DNA of 64,000 nucleotides, from the NCBI RefSeq assembly GCF_023544665.1, contig NZ_JAMJFL010000024.1, positions 55,745-119,744 on the forward strand. Direction: 5' to 3'. Made by a program: the position numbers and the translations under genes. The stretch is from Streptomyces sp. YS415 (GTDB lineage Bacteria > Actinomycetota > Actinomycetes > Streptomycetales > Streptomycetaceae). Position 1 is the first letter of the stretch. Every line of letters starts with the position of its first letter. Under the pieces are notes generated by a model, which was not told where the DNA came from, searched no databases, and saw nothing but the letters and a program-made list of their open reading frames with translations. This document shows positions 34,498 through 43,261 of the stretch, piece after piece.

Positions 34498-36030
34498 GTG
34501 AGCCAGGGAAGGGAACGGCCGCTGACTGTCCACGACCTCAACGAGCTCCTGCTCGTCTGCTCACTCGTCCTGCTCGTCGCCGTCGCAGCGGTCCGGATCT
34601 CCTCGCGCAGCGGGCTCCCCAGCCTGCTCGTGTACCTGGGGATCGGCGTCGCCATGGGCCAGGACGGCATCGGCGGCATCAAGTTCGACAACGCCGAGCT
34701 GACGCAGGTCATCGGGTACGCGGCCCTGGTCGTGATCCTCGCCGAGGGCGGTCTGGGCACGAAGTGGAAGGAGATCAAGCCGGCCCTTCCCGCGGCCTCC
34801 GCGCTCGCGCTGGTCGGCGTCGCGGTGAGCGTCGGCGTGACCGCGACGGCCGCGCACTACCTGACCGGTCTCGAGTGGCGCCAGGCGCTCATCGTCGGGG
34901 CCGTGGTGTCCTCCACCGACGCGGCGGCGGTCTTCTCCGTCCTGCGGAAGATCCCGCTCCCCGCGCGCGTGATGGGCACCCTGGAGGCGGAGTCCGGCTT
35001 CAACGACGCCCCCGTGGTCATCCTCGTGGTCGCGTTCTCGCACGCCGGTCCCGTCGAGCACTGGTACGTGCTGGTCGGCGAGATACTGCTGGAGCTGGCC
35101 ATCGGCGCCGCCCTCGGCATCGCGGTGGGCTGGCTGGGCGCCTGGGGCCTGCGCCATGTGGCGCTGCCCGCCTCCGGCCTCTACCCGATCGCCGTCATGG
35201 CCATCGCCGTCGTCGCGTACGCGGCGGGCGCCCTGGCCCACGGCAGCGGCTTCCTGGCGGTCTACCTCGCCTCCATGGTGATGGGCAACGCCCGGCTGCC
35301 CCACTGGCCGGCCACCCGCGGCTTCGCCGACGGGCTCGGCTGGATCGCCCAGATCGGCATGTTCGTCCTGCTCGGCCTCCTGGTCACCCCGCACGAACTG
35401 GGCGACGACATCCTGCCCGCCCTCGTCATCGGCCTGGTGCTGACGATGATCGCCCGCCCGCTGAGCGTGGTGCTCTGCCTCACGCCGTTCCGGGTGCCCT
35501 GGCAGGAGCAGGCCCTGATGTCCTGGGCCGGTCTGCGCGGCGCCGTGCCCGTCATCCTGGCGACCATCCCGATGGTCGGCGGCGTCGAGGGCAGCCGCCG
35601 GATCTTCAACATCGTCTTCGTCCTGGTCGTCGTCTACACCCTGATCCAGGGCCCGACCCTGCCCTGGCTGGCCCGCAAGCTGCACCTGGGCCAGGACGCG
35701 GACGCCGCCGCCGACCTCGGCATCGAGTCGGCACCGCTGGAGCGGCTGCGGGGACACCTGCTGTCGCTCGTGATCCCGCCGGACTCGAAGATGCACGGCG
35801 TCGAGATCAACGAGCTGAGGCTGCCCCCCGGCGCCGCCGTCACCCTGGTCGTGCGGGAGGGGACGTCGTTCGTGCCCCTGCCCACGACGGTGCTGCGGCG
35901 CGGGGACGAACTGCTCGTGGTCGCCACCGACCCGGTGCGGGACGCCGCCGAGCGGCGCCTGCGGGCCGTGGGCCGCGGCGGCAAGCTGGCCGGGTGGCTG
36001 GGGACGAACGGGGACACCCCCGACCGTTGA
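34498..36030 (+). CDS. Potassium/proton antiporter of the CPA1 family with TrkA-C domain
   Basis: 510 residues from GTG 34498. Twelve or so membrane segments, with IVGAVVSSTDAAAVF near residue 140 and EAESGFNDAPVVIL near 165; the D-D/N-D pair carries cations. A TrkA_C domain (about residues 425-500, VIPPDSKMHGVEINELRLP) closes the protein, as in NhaP2/CvrA. A better ribosome site (AGGGAAGGG) lies eight bases before CTG 34522, so translation may really start there with LTVHDLNELLL. The neighbouring upstream gene is divergent. Confidence 0.9.
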   Translation: MSQGRERPLTVHDLNELLLVCSLVLLVAVAAVRISSRSGLPSLLVYLGIGVAMGQDGIGGIKFDNAELTQVIGYAALVVILAEGGLGTKWKEIKPALPAASALALVGVAVSVGVTATAAHYLTGLEWRQALIVGAVVSSTDAAAVFSVLRKIPLPARVMGTLEAESGFNDAPVVILVVAFSHAGPVEHWYVLVGEILLELAIGAALGIAVGWLGAWGLRHVALPASGLYPIAVMAIAVVAYAAGALAHGSGFLAVYLASMVMGNARLPHWPATRGFADGLGWIAQIGMFVLLGLLVTPHELGDDILPALVIGLVLTMIARPLSVVLCLTPFRVPWQEQALMSWAGLRGAVPVILATIPMVGGVEGSRRIFNIVFVLVVVYTLIQGPTLPWLARKLHLGQDADAAADLGIESAPLERLRGHLLSLVIPPDSKMHGVEINELRLPPGAAVTLVVREGTSFVPLPTTVLRRGDELLVVATDPVRDAAERRLRAVGRGGKLAGWLGTNGDTPDR

Positions 36031-36304
36031 CACCTTTTCGCCCTGTTCACACCCCCCTCTATTCACAGGCGCTCCGGCGCTGTGGTGCTCGTTTTCACAG
36101 GGTCACGACCCGCTGATCCCTGTACGATGAAGGCGCACTTTGATCGAACCAACTCTGCCTGACGCAGAGCTGGCGCGACCGTATGGCGGCCGTGACGCCC
36201 TGACCCAGTGGCGCCGGTATCTACCGCAGTTCCGCGCAAGAGGACAGCTCTCGGCACCGCCCCTGTCCGGGGCCGCGCTACCAGGCGGCAGAAAGGCACG
36301 GGCC

Positions 36305-37597
36305 GTGGAATCCACGGTCACCACCGAGCCGTCGACGACCTCGCCGGCTTCCTCCCGCCCGGGATACGGACAGCTGCTGCGCACCCGCGGCGCCTGGACG
36401 TTCCTGCTCCCCGGCTTCGCGGCACGCCAGCCGTTCGCGATGCTCACCATCTCCATCGTGCTGCTCGTGCAGCACACCACCGGCTCCTACGGCGCCGCAG
36501 GTGCCGCGGCGGCCGTCACCGGCGTCTCCATGGCGCTGTTCGCGCCCTGGAACGGGCGCCTCGCCGACCGGTACGGGCAGCGTGCGGTCCTGATCCCCGG
36601 CGTGCTGGTGCACACGCTGGCGGGTCTGACCCTGACCGCGCTCGCGCTGGCCGACGCCCCCCTGTGGGCGCTGTTCGTGGCGGCCGTGCCCACCGGCGCC
36701 TCGGTCCCGCAGGTCGGTCCGATGGTCCGCGCCCGCTGGGGCGTGAAGCTCCAGGGCTCGCCCCTGATGTCCACCGCGGCGGCGTTCGAGTCCGTCACCG
36801 ACGAGCTGACGTTCGTGATGGGCCCGCTGCTCGCCACCGCGCTGTGCACCGCCGTCGATCCGGCCGCCGGCCTGGTCACGGAGGCCGCGCTGACGCTGAT
36901 CGGCGGTCTGCTGTTCGCCGCGCAGAAGAGCACGCAGCCCTCCGTCACCGCCGACGGGCACACGCGCGTGCAGCACGCCTCCGCGCTGAGCATCCCCGGG
37001 GTGCGCGTGCTGATCGTGGCCTTCCTGGGCATCGGTTCCGTCTTCGGCGGCATGCAGGTGTCGCTGGCCGCGTTCACCGAGTCGATCGGCGAACCCGGTA
37101 TGAACGGCGTCCTGTACGGCGTCTTCGCCGCCGGAAACATGATCTCCGGCATCGCCTGCGGCGCCATCGCGTGGAAGGTGGCCCCGCAGCGCCGCCTCGT
37201 CCTCGGGTACGCCGCCCTCGCGCTCGCCGCGTCCGGCCTGTGGGCCGCGCACTCCGTGCTCGTCCTGGCGGGCCTCGGCCTCCTCGTCGGCATGTGCATC
37301 GCGCCCGCCCTGATCACCGGCTACACCCTGGTGGAGGGCCTGGTCCCGGCCGGCGCCCGCACCGAGGCCTTCACCTGGCTCACCGGCGCGGTGGCGCTCG
37401 GCCAGGCGGCCGCCGTCACCGTCGCCGGACAGCTGGAGGACCGCTTCTGGGGCGGCGCCGGGTTCCTGGTGCCGATGGGCGGCACGCTGCTCGCCCTGGT
37501 GACCCTCCTGGCGCTGCGGTCCCGGCTCGCGGCGCGCCCCCGCAGCCGTACCGTCGCACGTGGCGTCGGTCACCGAGTGCCGGTCACGGTGGACTGA
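36305..37597 (+). CDS. MFS transporter
   Basis: 430 residues from GTG 36305, which has AGAAAGG at the right distance; the open frame reaches back to 36140 but that part is not hydrophobic and shows no family pattern. About twelve membrane segments; the loop between helices 2 and 3 reads GRLADRYGQR, the MFS A motif. Alone in its unit. It belongs with uncharacterised MFS exporters common in Streptomyces; substrate unknown. The 274 bases before it contain a TACGAT -10 candidate at 36123-36128 and a small CTCTGC/GCAGAG hairpin. Confidence 0.87.
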   Translation: MESTVTTEPSTTSPASSRPGYGQLLRTRGAWTFLLPGFAARQPFAMLTISIVLLVQHTTGSYGAAGAAAAVTGVSMALFAPWNGRLADRYGQRAVLIPGVLVHTLAGLTLTALALADAPLWALFVAAVPTGASVPQVGPMVRARWGVKLQGSPLMSTAAAFESVTDELTFVMGPLLATALCTAVDPAAGLVTEAALTLIGGLLFAAQKSTQPSVTADGHTRVQHASALSIPGVRVLIVAFLGIGSVFGGMQVSLAAFTESIGEPGMNGVLYGVFAAGNMISGIACGAIAWKVAPQRRLVLGYAALALAASGLWAAHSVLVLAGLGLLVGMCIAPALITGYTLVEGLVPAGARTEAFTWLTGAVALGQAAAVTVAGQLEDRFWGGAGFLVPMGGTLLALVTLLALRSRLAARPRSRTVARGVGHRVPVTVD

Positions 37598-37627
37598 TCC
37601 CGAGGAATACGTCACTATGGACCGTCG

Positions 37628-37654
37628 TTAGCACTCATTGAGTGAGAGTGCCAG
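37628..37654 (+). promoter_or_regulatory. CIRCE-like inverted repeat before the fmdB gene
   Basis: TTAGCACTC-N9-GAGTGCCAG. The left arm matches the CIRCE consensus (TTAGCACTC-N9-GAGTGCTAA) at all nine positions, the spacer is nine bases, and the right arm matches GAGTGC then diverges. CIRCE is the binding site of the heat-shock repressor HrcA. It sits 10 bases before the GTG start and overlaps the ribosome site. Confidence 0.6.
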
Positions 37655-37664
37655 GAGGAAGACA

Positions 37665-38000
37665 GTGCCGACCTACCAGTACCAGTGCACCGAGTGCGGC
37701 GAGGGCCTCGAGGCGGTGCAGAAGTTCACCGACGACGCCCTGACCGAGTGCCCCAACTGCAGTGGCCGCCTGAAGAAGGTGTTCTCCGCGGTCGGCATCG
37801 TCTTCAAGGGCTCCGGGTTCTACCGCAATGACAGCCGCGGTTCCTCGTCGAGCACCTCGCCGGCGTCGAAGTCGTCGGCGTCCACCTCTTCGACGTCCTC
37901 GGACTCGAAGTCGTCGGAGTCGACGTCGTCCGGCTCGAAGTCGTCCGGCTCGAGTTCCTCGGGCTCGGGCACCTCGACCAGCAGCAGCTCCGCCGCGTAG
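37665..38000 (+). CDS. FmdB family zinc-ribbon protein with long serine-rich tail
   Basis: 111 residues. The first 55 residues are the FmdB regulatory domain: PTYQYQCTECGEGLEAVQKF with a CxxC, then CPNCSGRLKKVFSAVGIVF with the second CxxC, a zinc ribbon. Residues 65-111 are almost only Ser, Thr, Gly, Lys and Ala, a disordered tail. GTG 37665 follows AGGAGG. The family is abundant in actinobacteria, with proposed roles in gene regulation, but none is proved for this one. A CIRCE-like element overlaps the promoter, suggesting heat or protein-stress control. Confidence 0.88.
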   Translation: MPTYQYQCTECGEGLEAVQKFTDDALTECPNCSGRLKKVFSAVGIVFKGSGFYRNDSRGSSSSTSPASKSSASTSSTSSDSKSSESTSSGSKSSGSSSSGSGTSTSSSSAA

Positions 38001-38014
38001 CACCTCGCTCAGGG

Positions 38015-38042
38015 ACCCCGCCGTCGTCGGACGGTGGGGTTC
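38015..38042 (+). terminator. Terminator after fmdB
   Basis: ACCCCGCCGTC and GACGGTGGGGT pair over eleven positions (one G-T) around a GTCG loop, 15 bases after the fmdB stop, followed by TTCT. Confidence 0.7.
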
Positions 38043-38119
38043 TCCGCGTTTACCCGCGGCCCTCTCGACGTTTCTGCGGCCCCTCTCGGCGGTGGGCGGA
38101 CGGCGGTTAGTGTGACCGC

Positions 38120-38953
38120 ATGGCGAACGCAGAGATCGGTGTAATCGGCGGCTCGGGCTTCTACTCGTTCCTGGACGACGTGACCGAGATCCAGGTGGAC
38201 ACCCCCTACGGGGCGCCCAGCGACTCCCTCTTCCTGGGCGAGATCGCCGGTCGGCGCGTCGCCTTCCTGCCCCGGCACGGCCGCGGCCACCATCTGCCGC
38301 CGCACCGGATCAACTACCGGGCCAACCTGTGGGCGCTGCGCTCGGTAGGAGTGCGCCAGGTCCTCGGACCCTGCGCGGTGGGCGGTCTGCGTCCCGAGTA
38401 CGGGCCGGGCACACTCCTGGTGCCGGACCAGCTGGTCGACCGCACGAAGTCCCGGGCGGCGTCCTACTTCGACGGGCTGCCGCTGCCCGGCGGCGCCGTA
38501 CCGAACGTGGTGCATGTGTCGCTGGCCGACCCGTACTGCCCGACCGCGAGGGCGGCGGCGCTGAAGGCGGCGCGCGGCCGGGACTGGGAGCCGGTGGACG
38601 GCGGGACGCTGGTCGTGATCGAGGGACCGCGCTTCTCCACCCGTGCCGAATCGTTGTGGCACCAGGCGCAGGGCTGGTCGGTGGTGGGCATGACCGGTCA
38701 TCCCGAGGCGGCGCTCGCCCGTGAACTCGAGCTCTGCTACGCCTCGATGACGCTGGTCACCGACCTCGACGCGGGCGCCGAGACCGGTGAGGGCGTCTCG
38801 CACGACGAGGTGCTGCGGGTGTTCGCGGCGAACGTGGACCGGCTGCGGGGTGTGCTGTTCGACGCGGTGGCCGCGCTGCCCGCGAACGAGGAGCGGGACT
38901 GTCTGTGCACGTCCGCGCTCGGGGGGATGGATCCCGGGTTCGAGCTGCCGTAG
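38120..38953 (+). CDS. mtnP: S-methyl-5'-thioadenosine phosphorylase
   Basis: 277 residues. Splits methylthioadenosine (a by-product of polyamine and ethylene-type reactions) with phosphate to adenine and methylthioribose-1-phosphate. Motifs: IGVIGGSGFYSFL at the N-terminus, FLPRHGRGHHLPPHRINYRA near residue 52, the IEGPRFSTRAES signature near 170, and GMTGHPEAALARELELCYA near 192. The substrate loop carries MTGHPE as in MTA phosphorylase/PNP family II. ATG 38120 is the start; a terminator of fmdB separates it from that gene. Confidence 0.93.
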   Translation: MANAEIGVIGGSGFYSFLDDVTEIQVDTPYGAPSDSLFLGEIAGRRVAFLPRHGRGHHLPPHRINYRANLWALRSVGVRQVLGPCAVGGLRPEYGPGTLLVPDQLVDRTKSRAASYFDGLPLPGGAVPNVVHVSLADPYCPTARAAALKAARGRDWEPVDGGTLVVIEGPRFSTRAESLWHQAQGWSVVGMTGHPEAALARELELCYASMTLVTDLDAGAETGEGVSHDEVLRVFAANVDRLRGVLFDAVAALPANEERDCLCTSALGGMDPGFELP

Positions 38954-38996
38954 GGCGCGCCCGGTGGGTGGGCGGTAGTGGGCCGGGGGCAGTGGG

Positions 38997-39045
38997 CTGT
39001 GGATAGTGGGCGGAATCTCCCGTTCGGGTGAGGGAGTTGTCCACA
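38997..39045. promoter_or_regulatory. Isolated pair of DnaA-box-like sequences
   Basis: TTGTCCACA at 39037-39045 is the exact preferred DnaA box of Streptomyces. About 40 bases before it, CTGTGGATA (38997-39005) resembles the same box on the other strand with one change. They lie in a gene-free 186 bases between mtnP and the CpaB-like gene. No replication gene is near, so this is not an origin; the pair could titrate DnaA or be chance. Confidence 0.35.
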
Positions 39046-39139
39046 GCCTGTCGGTCGTCCACCGGTCTCGGCGGGCGGCGGCGCGAAGCCACATCGTGGG
39101 ACTCGCAAGCCGTTCTCTCCTGGCAGGTGGTGGCTCCCC

Positions 39140-39712
39140 ATGTCCCTCGGCATGTCCGCCGGTACGTCCGTCCGTACGTCCGTCGGTCCGTTTCCGACTC
39201 CTTCTCCCCCGCGCCCGCTCGGCACCGACGCTCCTGCGACCTGCGAGGTGCCGCACTTCGCACCGGTGCGGGTGCGCGGCGGGCGGCTGGGACTGCGCCG
39301 GCTGGTACGCCATCGACGGCGGGCCGTGGCCGCGGGGCTGGCCGTCACGGCGGCCGCGCTCGTGGCGGCGGGCCCTCGGGACACCGACCGGGCCCGTGGG
39401 CATCCGGCGGCGGATCCCGTACGGGAGCGGCGCGCGGTCGAGATGGTGACCGCGCCGGTGCGGATCGCGGACGGCGCGACGGTGCGACTGCTGCGGCCCG
39501 GTGACCGGGTCGACGTCATCGCGTCCGAGGAAACGGCCACGGGCGGGGGCGCGCGCGTGGTCGCGCGGGGGGCGCGGGTGACGAAGGTGCCCGAGGCCCT
39601 GGACGACGACGCCGACAGCGGTGCGCTGGTCGTGCTGACGGTGCCGCGCTCCGCCGCGCTCCGGCTGGTGGGCGCCGGTGCGACGGCCCGGCTGGCGGTG
39701 ACCCTGTGCTGA
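39140..39712 (+). CDS. CpaB/RcpC-like SAF domain protein
   Basis: 190 residues. A Ser/Thr/Pro-rich head, one hydrophobic segment near residues 65-85 (AVAAGLAVTAAALVAA), then a domain with MVTAPVRIADGATVRLLRPG and a conserved-looking GALVVLTVPRSAALRLVGAG close to the end, as in the SAF/CpaB family linked to Flp pilus assembly or related wall functions. No other pilus gene is nearby, so the role is unknown. ATG 39140 is the start, but ATG 39152 would also be possible. Confidence 0.7.
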   Translation: MSLGMSAGTSVRTSVGPFPTPSPPRPLGTDAPATCEVPHFAPVRVRGGRLGLRRLVRHRRRAVAAGLAVTAAALVAAGPRDTDRARGHPAADPVRERRAVEMVTAPVRIADGATVRLLRPGDRVDVIASEETATGGGARVVARGARVTKVPEALDDDADSGALVVLTVPRSAALRLVGAGATARLAVTLC

Positions 39713-39859
39713 GCCGCCTGATCCGCCTGACCCGCCTGGCGCGTGACTGCCTGTCACGTCGCAGGAACCCGCGACCCGGCTGGACTGAGCGGCCCGGCCC
39801 TGACGTAGGTTGCGGAGCGGTCTGGTCCACAACCTGCGCGTGCGAGGAGAGTCCCCGAG

Positions 39860-40336
39860 GTGAGCGAGAAGAAGGAGCCGAGCGTCCTGGACGGCTTCAA
39901 GGCCTTCCTGATGCGCGGGAACGTCGTCGACCTGGCAGTAGCGGTGGTCATCGGCGCCGCCTTCACCAACATCGTCAACTCGGTGGTGAAGGGTGTCATC
40001 AACCCGCTCGTCGGGGCGATCGGCACCAAGAACCTCGACAGTTACAGCTCGTGCGTGAAGGGTCCCTGCGAGAAGGCGGCGGACGGCACGTACACGAGCG
40101 GCGTGATGATCCTGTGGGGATCGGTCCTGGGGGCGACGCTCAGCTTCGTCATCACCGCCGCGGTCGTCTACTTCCTGATGGTGCTGCCGATGTCGAAGTA
40201 CCTGGCCCGTCAGGAGGCCCGCAGGAAGGCGAAGGAAGGCGCCCACGAGATCATCGAGGTGACCGAGCTGGAGGTGCTGAAGGAGATCCGCGACGAGCTG
40301 GTCGCGCAGCGCGGGTCGGGGCGCAACGAGCCGTAG
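39860..40336 (+). CDS. mscL: Large-conductance mechanosensitive channel MscL
   Basis: 158 residues. Opens under membrane tension to release solutes in osmotic downshock. First helix region: VLDGFKAFLMRGNVVDLAVAV with GAAFTNIVNSVVKGVINPL following, the MscL signature. A 25-residue extracellular loop with two cysteines (SSCVKGPCEKA) is unusual among MscLs, which usually lack cysteine. Second helix near residue 95-115, then a charged C-terminal bundle. GTG 39860 has GAGGAG upstream. Confidence 0.93.
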   Translation: MSEKKEPSVLDGFKAFLMRGNVVDLAVAVVIGAAFTNIVNSVVKGVINPLVGAIGTKNLDSYSSCVKGPCEKAADGTYTSGVMILWGSVLGATLSFVITAAVVYFLMVLPMSKYLARQEARRKAKEGAHEIIEVTELEVLKEIRDELVAQRGSGRNEP

Positions 40337-40376
40337 CGGACCTCGAAGGGATCCCGTCGGCAGGCGTCGGCCGGGT

Positions 40377-40559
40377 TCAGAGGTGGTGGGGCGGCTTCTC
40401 GTCGAGGAAGCGCTTCAGGTCGGCCGCGCTGTCGCCGCAGGCGCCCGGCCGCTCGCCCCACCCGCTGTCCGTGTCGTCCGAGGACTGCTGGTCCAGCGGG
40501 TCGTCGAAGATCAGCGCGGCCTTCGGCTCGCGCGGCTCGGGGTCGGGGGCGGTGTCCAT
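40377..40559 (-). CDS. Conserved small acidic protein, 60 residues, unknown function
   Basis: MDTAPDPEPREPKAALIFDD at the start and ADLKRFLDEKPPHHL at the end, with an acidic, glycine-poor middle. It starts at ATG 40559. Its codon bias fits a real gene and it is convergent with mscL and divergent from the aminopeptidase. No domain is recognised; it may be a short cytoplasmic binding protein. Confidence 0.55.
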   Translation of the reverse strand: MDTAPDPEPREPKAALIFDDPLDQQSSDDTDSGWGERPGACGDSAADLKRFLDEKPPHHL

Positions 40560-40683
40560 ACCTCAAGGGTACGGCCCTGCCTCCGGTGGTCGTCCTGCCG
40601 GCGGTGGTGGTCCTGCCGGCGTGCGGGCGGTGAGTCGGCGTGCGGCGCGTCCGGCCTGGTCCGGGCTGGACGACACTGACCCC

Positions 40684-41724
40684 ATGACAGTTGACGCATT
40701 GACGGACGTCGCCGGTGTGCGGGTGGGGCACGCGACGCGCATCGGTGGCGGTTGGCTCACCGGCACCACGGTCGTCCTCGCGCCGGAGGGCGGGGCCGTC
40801 GCCTCGGTCGATGTGCGGGGCGGCGGGCCCGGCACCAAGGAGACCGACGCCCTCGACCCGCGCAACGTCGTGCAGAAGGTCGAGGCGATCGTCCTGACCG
40901 GCGGCAGCGCCTACGGGCTCGACGCGGCGTCCGGGGTGATGGCCTGGCTGGAGGAGCAGCGGCGCGGGGTGCGGGTGAGTCCAAATCCGGCGCACGTCGT
41001 GCCCGTGGTGCCCGCCGCGTGCGTCTTCGACCTGGGACGGGGCGGCGACTTCCGCGCCCGGCCGGACGCGGCGACCGGGCGCGCGGCCGTCGAGGAGGCC
41101 GCGGCGAGCGCGGTAGGCGCCCGCGTCCGGGAAGGCTGCGTCGGCGCCGGGGCGGGGGCGGTGGTCGGGACGTTGAAGGGCGGGGTGGGGACGGCGAGCG
41201 TGGTGCTCGGGTCGGGGGTCACCGTCGGGGCGCTGGTGGTGGCGAACGCGGCGGGGGACGCGGTGGATCCGGAAACCGGTGTGCTGTACGGCGAGTTGTT
41301 CCAGGGGCGGGTGGAGTACCCCGATGCGGGCGTCCACGGCACTGCGCAGCGGCGGCTCGCCGAGGTCGCGGCGACGAACGCCCCTCCCCCGCTGAACACG
41401 ACCCTCGCCGTCGTCGCCACCGACGCGGACCTTTCCAAGGCGCAGGCGCAGAAGCTGGCGGGCACCGCCCACGACGGCATCGCGCGCGCCGTGCGGCCGG
41501 TGCATCTGCTCAACGACGGCGACACGGTGTTCGCGCTGGCGACGGGTGCCCGCCCGCTCGACGCCGCGAGCCCGCTCGCGCTCAACGAGATCCTCGCCGC
41601 GGGCGCGGATGTGGTGACGCGCGCGATCGTCCGCGCGGTGCGCGCCGCGGAGTCGATGGACGGGCCGGGCGGGGCGTGGCCGTCGTACGGAGAGCTGTAC
41701 GGAGGTGGTGCGGTGGGGGCCTGA
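40684..41724 (+). CDS. P1 family (DmpA-like) aminopeptidase
   Basis: 346 residues from ATG 40684. N-terminal nucleophile fold of the DmpA / L-aminopeptidase D-esterase group, which cuts itself into two chains. Motifs: LTDVAGVRVGHATRIGGGWL at the start, LTGGSAYGLDAASGVMAWLE near residue 80, and the cleavage site PPPLNTTLAVVATDA near 240, where Thr rather than Ser is in the nucleophile position. No signal peptide, so intracellular. It probably trims peptides or hydrolyses amides; the exact substrate is unknown. Confidence 0.9.
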   Translation: MTVDALTDVAGVRVGHATRIGGGWLTGTTVVLAPEGGAVASVDVRGGGPGTKETDALDPRNVVQKVEAIVLTGGSAYGLDAASGVMAWLEEQRRGVRVSPNPAHVVPVVPAACVFDLGRGGDFRARPDAATGRAAVEEAAASAVGARVREGCVGAGAGAVVGTLKGGVGTASVVLGSGVTVGALVVANAAGDAVDPETGVLYGELFQGRVEYPDAGVHGTAQRRLAEVAATNAPPPLNTTLAVVATDADLSKAQAQKLAGTAHDGIARAVRPVHLLNDGDTVFALATGARPLDAASPLALNEILAAGADVVTRAIVRAVRAAESMDGPGGAWPSYGELYGGGAVGA

Positions 41725-41886
41725 GCGGCGCGAGGTGCCCACGCTCCTCGCCTCGGCCCGGGTATGTCGCGGTTCTGTCACGTGATGGCGTTCACCGCGG
41801 ATGGAGGGAACCCGACCCCTCTCGGATTCCCTCTCTCTGCACGCACCGGATCAGACCACGCACATCACGCGAACTTGGAGCAGCCT

Positions 41887-43104
41887 GTGACAACGCCGGA
41901 CAAAGCAGCACGGCGCGCACTGGGGACCTGTGCCGTCCTGATGGTCGGCGCGCTCGGCCTCACCGCCTGCAGCAGCAGCGCCAACGCCAAGAACGAGGAC
42001 GGCAAGGGCGGGGACTCCGCCAGGAAGTCGGCCGCGAGGATCGTGATCTCGGCGAAGGACGGCTCGTCGGGCGCGTCGATCAACTCGACCGGGGTGAAGG
42101 TCAGCAACGGCGAACTCACCGACGTGAAGATGACGGAGGCGGAGACGGGGCAGGCCGTGCCGGGGGCGACAGCGGCGGACGGTGCGAGCTGGAAGCCGAA
42201 GGAGCAGCTGGAGCGCGGGACCGCGTACGAGATATCGGCGAAGGCGAAGGACGCGAACGGCAAGAGCATGGCGGCCCGTTCCGAGTTCACCACGGTCACG
42301 CCGGAGAAGAGCTTCGTCGGGACGTACACGCCGGACGACGGCACGACGGTGGGCGTCGGGATGCCGGTGTCGTTCACCTTCGACAAGGCGATCAGCGAGA
42401 AGAAGGCCGTGCAGTCGGGGATCACGGTGACGTCGAGCAGCGGGCAGAAGGTCGTGGGCCACTGGTTCGGGGAGCGGCGGCTCGACTTCCGGCCCGAGGA
42501 GTACTGGAAGGCCGGCTCCAAGGTCACCCTGAAGATCGACCTGGACGGGGTGGAGGGCGCGAACGGCGTCCAGGGGGTGCAGAAGAAGACGGTGACCTTC
42601 ACCATCGGGCGCTCGCAGGTCTCCACCGTGGACGTCGACACGCAGACCATGACGGTCGTGCGGGACGGCACGACGCTCAAGTCGGTGCCGATATCGGCGG
42701 GCAGCGCGGAGTTCCCGACGTACAACGGGCAGATGGTGATCTCCGAGAAGCTCGTGAAGACGCGGATGAACAGCCAGACGGTGAATCTCGCCGACGCCTA
42801 CGACATCCCGGACGTGCCGCACGCGATGCGCCTGACGACCTCGGGGACGTTCCTGCACGGCAACTACTGGTACAACAAGGCCAACCCGCCCTTCGGGCAG
42901 CAGGGCACCAGCCATGGGTGCGTGGGACTGCAGGACGTGCGGGGCGCGCAGAGCGACACGACGGCGAAGTGGTTCTTCGACAACTCGCTCCTCGGCGATG
43001 TGGTGATCGTGAAGAACTCCCCCGACAAGTCGGTGGCACCGGACAACGGCCTCAACGGATGGAACATGCCGTGGAGCGAGTGGACCGCCGGAAGTGCCGT
43101 CTGA
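41887..43104 (+). CDS. L,D-transpeptidase lipoprotein
   Basis: 405 residues. GTG 41887 follows GGAG. Lipoprotein signal: a basic start, hydrophobic LGTCAVLMVGALGL, lipobox LTAC with Cys near residue 25. Next come two Ig-like beta domains (about residues 45-250) and a YkuD domain with the active-site motif SHGCVGL, His343 and Cys345. It makes 3-3 peptidoglycan cross-links outside the membrane, which is the beta-lactam-resistant route. The overall build is the same as that of mycobacterial LdtMt2. Confidence 0.93.
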   Translation: MTTPDKAARRALGTCAVLMVGALGLTACSSSANAKNEDGKGGDSARKSAARIVISAKDGSSGASINSTGVKVSNGELTDVKMTEAETGQAVPGATAADGASWKPKEQLERGTAYEISAKAKDANGKSMAARSEFTTVTPEKSFVGTYTPDDGTTVGVGMPVSFTFDKAISEKKAVQSGITVTSSSGQKVVGHWFGERRLDFRPEEYWKAGSKVTLKIDLDGVEGANGVQGVQKKTVTFTIGRSQVSTVDVDTQTMTVVRDGTTLKSVPISAGSAEFPTYNGQMVISEKLVKTRMNSQTVNLADAYDIPDVPHAMRLTTSGTFLHGNYWYNKANPPFGQQGTSHGCVGLQDVRGAQSDTTAKWFFDNSLLGDVVIVKNSPDKSVAPDNGLNGWNMPWSEWTAGSAV

Positions 43105-43189
43105 GCAGGGCTTCCTGACGCTTCGTAGGGCCGCGTGGGAACCGTCCGCGCGGCCCGGGCGTTTTACGTGCGTACGTTTTCTCGGTTCC

Positions 43190-43204
43190 CGGACATGATG
43201 TCCG
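43190..43204. promoter_or_regulatory. CGGACAT-G-ATGTCCG palindrome before the next gene
   Basis: Two perfect 7-base arms with a one-base centre. A wider set of arms (CTCGGT ... ACCGAG) encloses it with a three-base bulge. It is 58 bases before the TTG start of the next gene and could be its operator or the terminator of the transpeptidase gene. A TACGGT sequence (43215-43220) just downstream could be a -10 box. Confidence 0.35.
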
Positions 43205-43261
43205 ACCGAGGGGCTACGGTATGCACCCACAAGGTGACATGCAGCAACGCCGGGAGAGACC

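Noticed and set aside
38997..39045. Possible replication origin or plasmid remnant from the DnaA-like boxes
   Set aside because: Only two boxes and no dnaA, dnaN, rep or par gene nearby; oriC of Streptomyces has many boxes between dnaA and dnaN.
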